A stretch of 12,500 nt of DNA from Chromera velia (taxonomy: Eukaryota; Sar; Chromeraceae). The translations under genes and the position numbers were made by a program. The DNA lies in the NCBI GenBank assembly GCA_018398765.1, contig JAHBMJ010002609.1, positions 3,630-16,129 of the forward strand, written 5' to 3'. The notes under the pieces are model-generated. The model had not been told where the DNA came from and searched no databases. It was given only the letters and a program-made list of their open reading frames with translations. Of the stretch, positions 8,253 to 12,500 are shown piece after piece; within the stretch, counting starts at the first letter, position 1; each line of letters begins with the position of its first letter.

Positions 8253-9567
8253 GGTCTGTCTGTCTGTCTGTCTGTCGGTCTGTCGGTCTGTCGGTCTGTC
8301 TGTCTGTCTGTCGGTCCGTCGGTCTGTCGGTCTGTCGGTCTGTCTGTCGGTCTGTCGGTCTGTCTGTCTGTCTGTTCGTGATTTCTCTCTTCAGCTCTCT
8401 CTCTCCTTACTCTGTCTGTCAACGTCTTTCCCGACTTGTCTCCTCACGACATGAAAATAGATAGGCCGAACTCCACCAGCCCATCTTTCTTTTCTCCCCA
8501 CCCTTTCATTTTTCTTTCCATTCCTTTGTTCTCTCCACGATCTGCCTCATCCAAAATGAACGTTCATGACTGCTCTCTTCTTTATTCTTGCAGAATGGAC
8601 TCTGAGGAGGACCACTTTGAGACAGCCCAAGTAAAGAAGAAGCAGACCATGATCCAACTGGGGGAGCATGAAGAAATCAAAAGGTGCGCACGTTCGTCGT
8701 GGGACTGGAAGAAAGGAACACAGACAGACGGGCGCCTTCCTTGAACCTTGCCTGGTCATGCTCTTCGGCTATTTGACTGCCTCCTTTGTGTGTGCTTTTG
8801 CGATCAAGTGTAATTGTACAAGCGAGACATCGCCTTCTCTTGGCCGCTTGCACAAGGTTTCGTTTCATATTATATACTTGCTGCCTCTTTGCAGAGAGTT
8901 TCTGACAGACCAAGATGAGACCATCAAGAAGGCTGACGTCCCCGAGCGGCTCTTCACCTCCCAGCGAACCCGCGTGGAAAGGAATGAGGTCGGGGAGATG
9001 AAGGAACAGGAAGGAAAAGTAGGGGAGGACGAAGTTGGAGAGTCTCAGAACAAAGGCGAATGGAAGGTCAAGATGGCCGAACCAAAAGATCTGGAGATTG
9101 AGGCAAGATGGGTCCTCTCCCGACTGGTGGCGGAGGCGCACCAGGTGGCTGAGGGAATGAACGGAAGTGTGCCGGGCCGGTGGGCAACTGTGGTGAGTCG
9201 AATGCCGCAATTTTTGTTTGAAGAGTCGGAAACAAAAAGACAAAGTTACAGGAGGAAGGACAAAGACATTTGTTGGCTTACTCTCTGATCTTCGAACTTC
9301 TACTTCCTGCCTCTTTCCCCGTTCTTTCTCGCTGCCCCTACCTGCGTGCCTGCTGGCATGTCTGACAGGCTGTTTGGTGGACAGAGCGACACTGCAGTAT
9401 CTGTCTATCTTCCGGCTCAACTCTCTCCCTTACTGAGTTTCTTTACCGACAGCCATCTGTACACCTGAATTTGGAGAAGGACCGAGAAGTCCGGAAGTCC
9501 TCTGTTCTCCCTCCCTGCCCCTGTCTCTTTCTGACACTCCAAGGGGGTTCCTTCCTTTTTATTCCCT

Positions 9568-9608
<41 letters not shown>

Positions 9609-9869
9609 GTCTGTATTTTTCTTTTTCACTTTTCCTCACTCCTCAGGCGTTCCTGAATTCTCGCCTTTCCTTCTTTCTCTTTTTCTATTTAAATTTCAGC
9701 AAACGGATACCGACCTCACTCCGGAGTATCAGGCGGTGAAGCAGGTCCTCTATCTTCTCCTGAGGGATCGCCTGGAGGTCAGCGGGCTGCCTGCCTGACT
9801 ACCTGGCTGGCTGGCTGGCTGGCTGGCTGAGAGAGGAGACAAAGTATCTGATGTCTCTTTCTCTTTCTG

Positions 9870-9926
<57 letters not shown>

Positions 9927-12500
9927 TTTCTGCTTCTTTGCATGACCTCTTTTTTATTGTCGTAAGTGAGTGTGTGAAGTACTCAGTCCGGTGGTCTAGT
10001 TGTAAGCAAGTGGGAGGGGGAGTGAATGCCCGGAGGATCTGACAGAGTGCAGAGTTCGTAAACAGATTGCTCCTCTTCGCTTCCGTCCTTGTCTACGATG
10101 GCTGTGGTCTGCAGAGAATGAAAAAATGAAGCACACAGAAGAAAAGCCCCGATGAGGAGAGAGATAAGAAAGTAGACGGACACTTGCACATGCTTACCGT
10201 TCGCCTTGTTGGCAAAACCGTTTCTCTCCTGTGCGGCAGCTTCTTCCCTTGTATCATTCCGCCTCACCCCATTCACTTTTAAACCATGCTAAATTTAAAG
10301 AGACCGAGAAGAGACCTGTTTCGTATGTGTAGAATCAATCATTCCATTTGCTCAATTCAAAGCATTGATGGACGGACGAGTATGGATGGATGGATGGATG
10401 GTGCCTACAGGTCCCTCACATCATTTGGCACAAGTCTTACCTTGTCTGCCCCCCCTTGGACGAAGACATTATCTGGAGGATCAAGGACTTGGACGGGGAG
10501 GTGGGTATGTCTTTCTTTCTTTCTTTCTTTCTTTCCTTTCTTTCTTTCCTTCCTTCCTTCCTTCCTTTCTTCCTTCCTTTCTTTCTTTCTTTCTTGCTTG
10601 CTTGCTTGCTTTCTTTCTTTCTTTCTTTCTTTCTTTTGTTTGTTTATCTATATCAATGCAATATGGCGTGTGTGGGGATGATGTCATTTTGGGGTTTTGA
10701 TGTCAACGCGCTCTTCGAGATTCGTCGCTCCTCTTCTTTCAGGGAGTTGCAGCGAGGATTTGCGCGAGTAAAAAGACAAAGCAGCTGTTCGCCAGTCTGA
10801 AGGCCTCAAAGGAAACTATGAATTTTCAAACGATCAAGCAGAGAAAGAAAGAAAGAAAGAAAGAACAAGACGAAGGAAGGAAAGGATGAATGAGTGATTA
10901 ATGGATGGAAGGAAGAGAGGTAGGAAGAAAGAGAGGAAGGAAAAAAGGGATCGACAAAGGAATATCGCCCTTCTCGATGCTTCCCCACTGATATTTTATT
11001 CGACTGTCAAAGCTATCACACCTAGATTATTCTTTTCTGGATGATGCCTAAGGTGATTGATGCATTGGATGAATGCAGTGGTGGAGCTGTGCCGAACAGT
11101 TTGAGCGTCTGAGGAAAAGAATCGAAGAGATCAAGAAGAGTGCGCCAAGGGGTACGCAGGAGAGCGAGTTGGTGCCGGAGCAGATCAGGAACGCCATTGA
11201 TGAAAAAAGTCCGATCTTTGCCTCTAAGGATGAACTCTTGAGAATCTCCCGGTAAGTTAAGTAGGCAGCTAGGTCTTGTCGTTTCTTCGTTGGTTGTCTT
11301 CTCGGATATTTGTGTATTTTAGATTGAGAGAAAGCTCTGGAAGACAGCTGACTAGATTATGCATTCATTCTCTTTTTCATTTCCTCACTGACCACCGGCG
11401 TATCGACCATCCCCTGCCCTGACTCGTCCACTCAATTCATCCATTCACTCACTCACTCAGTTAGTCACTGGCTCTCGTCTCGTAGTCTTCCTCGCGCTCT
11501 TTCTCCCCTCAGTCACCATACGTCCGCACAGTCACTCTTTCGTTCCCTCTTCTCCTGTGTTTGTCCCATCGCCCTTTTATGGACCTACTGCCCTTTCATT
11601 CCTTGTCGGCACACCCGTGGACATCCCCCCATTCGCCTTTTTCTGTTTGTTCCCACAGACATTTGGACTTCTTCTACCCGCCCTGGGTTCTTGCGGAGGA
11701 GCAATGGAAGAGACGATCTGAGGGGGGGTACATCGATGATATTGTTGATGATCTGGTTGGTGAGCAACAGGAAGGAAGAAAGAGAAAACAGCAATTAGAG
11801 TCTCGTTCCGTATTCTGCCTTCTTTTTTGTCTTTCTTTCCTTCCCTGTCAAACTCAGTCAGTCACGTCCACTGACCATGGCACGTCAACAGATCTTCCAG
11901 CACAAATCTCCCAGAAGTCTTCTGTCGTTCTCCCTTCAAAATGAACCTGTGAGGTCTGCTTATCTTTTCTAGACTCTCAAAGCCGCGTCCCTGAATCCAA
12001 ACTTCGATTCAGTCCACAGAGGCAACAGGCAGCAGTCTAGGCACCGAAGCACCAGCGACCACAGAGATGGATGGCAGCAGGCAACACCCCGAATCCTTCT
12101 TTCATTCCGAATGAATGAAAGCAGAACTGCGTGTCTCCGTTCCCGCTTGGACAAATTGGCGTGGTCTTTCGGGAGGGAACAGATCTCGCACGAAAGTTCG
12201 TTTCTTGTGCTTCTCCGCGGGACACGCACAAAATCTCTGTCTGTCTGCCTTTGTGTGTGTGCAGGAGGGACCCTCACAAGACCAGTTGAAGAAATCAGAG
12301 GGCGACGTTGACGTAGAGATGGCTCCGGCAGACGAAGAAGGGGGGGGGGACTTATTTGCAGAGTCCAACGGCAACGCGGAGGAGCCGAGTGGTCTGTCTT
12401 CGATCGTTCCTCCTCGCGCTGCTCCAGTAGCCAATCTCAAACAGGAGGAGATGTCGGGACAGCAGGTGTTTGACGAGAGCCAAACAGAGGCTGCCATCCA
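5874..12500 (+). CDS. SPT6: Transcription elongation factor / histone chaperone Spt6, N-terminal portion, 3' part beyond window
   Basis: Ten exons assemble in agreeing phase to exon 9 (491 codons) and probably continue to the right edge. Spt6 travels with RNA polymerase II, rebinds histones behind it and scaffolds elongation factors. Seen: a Lys-rich then acidic disordered N-terminus (MSDSGSVVVEKKKKRKKSKS), a REELQEMFGDES segment like the M-E-IFGDG segment of Spt6, EFLTDQDETIKKADVPERLF matching the LTD-D-EIR-DLPERFQ signature, AVKQVLYLLLRDRLE-VPHIIWHKSYL matching the helix-turn-helix [11 protein letters not shown] region, IIWRIKDLDGEW matching DLWRVWQWDEKW, then DELLRISRHLDFFY matching the DELKDVYNHFLLYY region, and an acidic linker. 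The Tex-like core, YqgF, HhH, S1 and tandem SH2 domains would lie downstream. Identity rests on remembered family motifs. Confidence 0.88.
6055..6366 (+). other. Spt6 intron 1 (312 nt)
   Basis: Starts GTGAGTCAGTCTGTCAGTGA (GTNN repeats) and ends in a TGCC-repeat tract (6333-6360) before GCTCAG. Nothing else recognised. Confidence 0.8.
6367..6665 (+). CDS. SPT6: Spt6 exon 2
   Basis: The acceptor CCTGCGCTCAG completes a Gly codon. It reads GSEEMKDFLVEEDVADAGFH, then a strongly acidic stretch with DLDSEEEERNLDDQELDQDD and YDLIKEAGG. FLVEED resembles the DFIVDDE-type motifs of Spt6 N-termini. The donor GATGAG|GTCTGT (phase 0) opens directly into a GTCT repeat. Confidence 0.85.
6932..6946 (+). 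CDS. SPT6: Candidate 15-nt Spt6 microexon
   Basis: A strong acceptor (GTTGATTGCTTGCAG) is followed by five codons, PHDYR, and then AGG|GTCTGT, the same donor hexamer as exon 2. Phase 0 on both sides, so it could be included between VDDE and VPRRS without shifting the frame. It may equally be a decoy acceptor. Confidence 0.3.
7021..7053 (+). repeat. (GA)n repeat
   Basis: A GA-rich purine run in Spt6 intron 2. Confidence 0.85.
7321..7481 (+). CDS. SPT6: Spt6 exon 3
   Basis: Acceptor CCTCGCAG, phase 0. It reads VPRRSGVRLKGRQREELQEM, then FGDESIEDVLRIIASTGREA and an acidic, His/Pro-containing tail. EELQEMFGDES fits the conserved IFGDG segment that precedes the LTD motif. It ends AG (phase 2) at donor AG|GTCTGT, the start of a very long GTCT array. 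Confidence 0.85.
7481..7540 (+). repeat. GTCT tetranucleotide array 1
   Basis: About 60 bp of TCTG units interrupted by TTGG, beginning at the 5' splice site of exon 3. Confidence 0.9.
7749..7789 (+). repeat. 40-bp dispersed module, copy 1
   Basis: Purine-rich sequence starting ATGAAGAAAAGAAGGG and ending CATATAGTCTGTC. Identical in 8034-8074 and, inverted, in 2861-2900. The leading C (7749) is shared only with copy 2. Confidence 0.95.
7784..8034 (+). repeat. GTCT tetranucleotide array 2
   Basis: About 250 bp of TCTG units broken at intervals by GG-containing variants. The breaks are TTGG up to about 7940 and TCGG after it. Confidence 0.95.
8034..8074 (+). repeat. 40-bp dispersed module, copy 2
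   Basis: Same sequence and orientation as copy 1, 285 bp downstream, separating GTCT arrays 2 and 3. Confidence 0.95.
8067..8374 (+). repeat. GTCT tetranucleotide array 3
   Basis: About 308 bp of TCTG units with TCGG breaks only, following the second copy of the 40-bp module. Confidence 0.95.
8594..8683 (+). CDS. SPT6: Spt6 exon 4
   Basis: Acceptor TATTCTTGCAG. After completing Arg it reads MDSEEDHFETAQVKKKQTMI, then QLGEHEEIK, ending AG (phase 2) at donor AAAAG|GTGCGC. It corresponds to the segment leading up to the LTD-D motif. Confidence 0.85.
8895..9192 (+). CDS. SPT6: Spt6 exon 5, LTD-DVPER signature
   Basis: Acceptor TGCCTCTTTGCAG. It reads EFLTDQDETIKKADVPERLF, the best Spt6 signature in the window (other Spt6: LTDxDNEIRxxDLPERFQ). 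A Glu/Lys-rich spacer of about 35 residues follows, then DLEIEARWVLSRLVAEAHQV, matching the E-EADWIYRNAF helix. Phase 0 at donor TGTG|GTGAGT. The spacer is longer than I recall for animal or yeast Spt6. Confidence 0.92.
9193..9699 (+). other. Spt6 intron 5 (507 nt)
   Basis: Donor GTGAGT, acceptor TTTAAATTTCAG. Contains a CT-dinucleotide run (about 9572-9604). Nothing else recognised. Confidence 0.8.
9572..9604 (+). repeat. (CT)n repeat
   Basis: A pure CT run followed by GTCTGTCTG in Spt6 intron 5, about 100 nt before the acceptor. Confidence 0.85.
9700..9777 (+). CDS. SPT6: Spt6 exon 6
   Basis: A 78-nt exon reading QTDTDLTPEYQAVKQVLYLL, then LRDRLE. It matches the Spt6 helix (KIKEALGFMRNQHFE type) just before the VPFI motif. 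Donor GAG|GTCAGC, followed within 30 nt by a GGCT repeat. Confidence 0.9.
9868..9926 (+). repeat. Alternating (GTGC)n/(GT)n tract
   Basis: 59 bp of unbroken purine-pyrimidine alternation: TGCG units followed by TG units. Such DNA can adopt the Z form in vitro; a role here is not shown. Confidence 0.9.
9983..10276 (-). other. Possible antisense ORF or spliced antisense transcript inside Spt6 intron 6
   Basis: A 97-codon minus-strand frame starts MNGVRRNDTREEAAAQERNG. Unspliced, it includes a hydrophobic stretch VYFLISLLIGAFLLCASFF. It also contains a consensus donor AACG|GTAAGC (10198/10197) and a strong acceptor CATTCTCTGCAG (ending 10109), giving an 89-nt intron that would remove the hydrophobic part and shift the frame. 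No family recognised. Confidence 0.2.
10411..10500 (+). CDS. SPT6: Spt6 exon 7, helix-turn-helix VPHIIWHKSYL
   Basis: Acceptor GTGCCTACAG. It reads VPHIIWHKSYLVCPPLDEDI, then IWRIKDLDGE. Compared with the [24 protein letters not shown] region of animal Spt6, the register is kept through VP-I-----Y and LWR. Phase 0 at donor GAG|GTGGGT; a CTTT repeat begins 7 nt inside the intron. Confidence 0.92.
10508..10635 (+). repeat. CTTT/CCTT/GCTT pyrimidine array
   Basis: About 128 bp of tetranucleotides drifting from CTTT to CCTT, GCTT and back to CTTT, immediately after the 5' splice site of exon 7. Confidence 0.93.
10841..10930 (+). repeat. GAAA/GGAA purine tract
   Basis: (GAAA)n at 10843-10864 followed by GAAGGAAGGAAAGG and further GGAA-type units. 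It is complementary in kind to the pyrimidine array 200 bp upstream. Confidence 0.85.
11079..11251 (+). CDS. SPT6: Spt6 exon 8
   Basis: Acceptor ATGAATGCAG. It reads WWSCAEQFERLRKRIEEIKK, then a linker and ELVPEQIRNAIDEKSPIFAS and KDELLRIS. Joined to DLDGE this gives DGEWW, matching WDEKW, then a coiled, charged helix; KDELLRIS matches the DELKDVYNHF segment. Consensus donor CCG... CG|GTAAGT, phase 2. Confidence 0.88.
11252..11658 (+). other. Spt6 intron 8 (407 nt)
   Basis: Consensus donor GTAAGT, acceptor GTTCCCACAG. Contains short CACT/CATT-type repeats (about 11430-11470). Nothing else seen. Confidence 0.82.
11659..11759 (+). CDS. SPT6: Spt6 exon 9
   Basis: Acceptor TTGTTCCCACAG. CG from exon 8 plus A gives Arg, then HLDFFYPPWVLAEEQWKRRS and EGGYIDDIVDDLV. 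HLDFFY corresponds to the NHFLLYY part of Spt6 preceding the acidic linker. Donor GTTG|GTGAGC, phase 1. Confidence 0.85.
11862..11923 (+). CDS. SPT6: Tentative small Spt6 exon
   Basis: Exon 9 ends in phase 1 while the last exon in the window begins in phase 0, so a linking exon is needed. This stretch follows a long pyrimidine tract (acceptor AAACTCAGTCAG), stays open as TSTDHGTSTDLPAQISQKSS, and has a weak phase-0 donor TCT|GTCGTT. An alternative is a 14-nt exon after TTTTCTAG at 11972. Neither is firm. Confidence 0.25.
12265..12500 (+). CDS. SPT6: Spt6 exon 10, acidic linker, continues past window
   Basis: Acceptor TTTGTGTGTGTGCAG. Only phase 0 stays open: EGPSQDQLKKSEGDVDVEMA, PADEEGGGDLFAESNGNAEE, then PSGLSSIVPPRAAPVANLKQ. 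It is acidic and low-complexity, as is the linker between the NHFLLYY and SRRDMY segments of other Spt6 proteins. A run of ten G codes for the GGG. The exon is open to the right edge. Confidence 0.6.

Larger units (their letters stand above)
7482..8593 (+). other. Spt6 intron 3 (1112 nt), dominated by GTCT arrays
   Basis: The largest intron in the window. It begins GTCTGTCTGTTGGTCTGTC, carries three GTCT-type arrays and two copies of a 40-bp module, and ends TTTATTCTTGCAG. A long plus-strand frame through the arrays (LSVCLSVC repeats) is a by-product of the repeat, not a gene. Confidence 0.8.
9778..10410 (+). other. Spt6 intron 6 (633 nt)
   Basis: Holds a GGCT repeat (9804-9830), a 59-bp alternating purine-pyrimidine tract (9868-9926), a possible minus-strand spliced transcript (10276-9983), and GGAC/GGAT repeats just before the acceptor GTGCCTACAG. 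Confidence 0.8.
10501..11078 (+). other. Spt6 intron 7 (578 nt)
   Basis: Begins GTGGGTATG, then a CTTT/CCTT array (10508-10635). A GAAA/GGAA tract (10841-10930) lies further on. Acceptor GGATGAATGCAG. No gene seen. Confidence 0.8.

Noticed and set aside
7481-8374. CRISPR-like array of repeats
   Set aside because: Units are 4 bp with no unique spacers, and the genome is eukaryotic; this is a microsatellite.
7695-8381. Long ORFs of LSVC and DRQT repeats on both strands
   Set aside because: Pure translation of a GTCT tetranucleotide array, open in several frames because the unit contains no stop; it lies inside an Spt6 intron.
8677-9420. 247-residue minus-strand ORF opposite Spt6 exon 5
   Set aside because: It is antisense to a well-supported Spt6 exon and has no recognised motif.
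9985-10020. TCCGGTGGTCTAGTTGTAAG, resembling the 5' end of tRNA-Glu or tRNA-Asp
   Set aside because: No anticodon stem, no GGTTCGA T-loop and no closing acceptor strand follow within 80 nt.
12102-12497. 131-residue minus-strand ORF opposite the last exon
   Set aside because: Shadow of the acidic plus-strand frame; the plus frame has a clear acceptor and fits the Spt6 linker composition.

Overview
This is nuclear DNA of an intron-rich protist. Two split genes lie head to head and both run out of the window. No bacterial features are visible: no operon, ribosome binding site or tightly packed ORFs. GT-AG introns of about 60 to 1100 nt separate exons of 46 to 599 nt, GC is mid-range, and simple tetranucleotide repeats are very abundant. 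The kinase and Spt6 types, the long introns and the repeat style fit an alveolate, most like a chromerid alga such as Chromera. That placement is an inference from style, not from a marker gene.

Left half (1 to about 5,780, minus strand): a protein kinase of the CaMKK / SnAK / LKB1-upstream type. I rebuilt it from 10 well-supported and 3 tentative exons by matching splice phase and kinase motifs. In order: exon pair 5405-5347 and 5288-5129 (N-terminal lead and start of the glycine loop), 4827-4775 (rest of glycine loop), 4463-4265 (AVK lysine, helix C), 4013-3913 (hinge), 3633-3578 (tentative), 3513-2915 (about 200-residue insert, then helix E), 2229-2152 (HRDVKPEN), 1783-1728 (DFS in place of DFG), 1310-1265 (GTYAFLSPE), 647-580 (SDVWALG) and 63-1 (helix F to G, cut by the window edge). 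A possible first coding exon is 5778-5559.

Right half (5,874 to 12,500, plus strand): the N-terminal part of the transcription elongation factor and histone chaperone Spt6, in about 10 exons: acidic N-terminus, the LTD-D-I-DVPER motif, the VPHIIWHKSYL helix-turn-helix region and an acidic linker. The Tex-like core, YqgF, S1 and tandem SH2 domains would lie beyond the right edge. The two start codons are about 95 to 620 bp apart, which implies a shared divergent promoter.

The most unusual feature is in the introns, not the proteins. Many introns of both genes begin at the 5' splice site with GTNN tetranucleotide repeats (GTCT, GTCA, GTGA, GTAG). A 40-bp module beside GTCTG repeats occurs identically three times: twice in Spt6 intron 3 and once, inverted, in a kinase intron. 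Two introns of the two genes also end with similar GGAC/GGAT repeats. Together these suggest repeat-associated or introner-like seeding or remodelling of introns. Other oddities are a 42-bp tandem duplication across a kinase 5' splice site, an inverted CTTT/GAAA pair inside one Spt6 intron, and a possible spliced antisense transcript in another.
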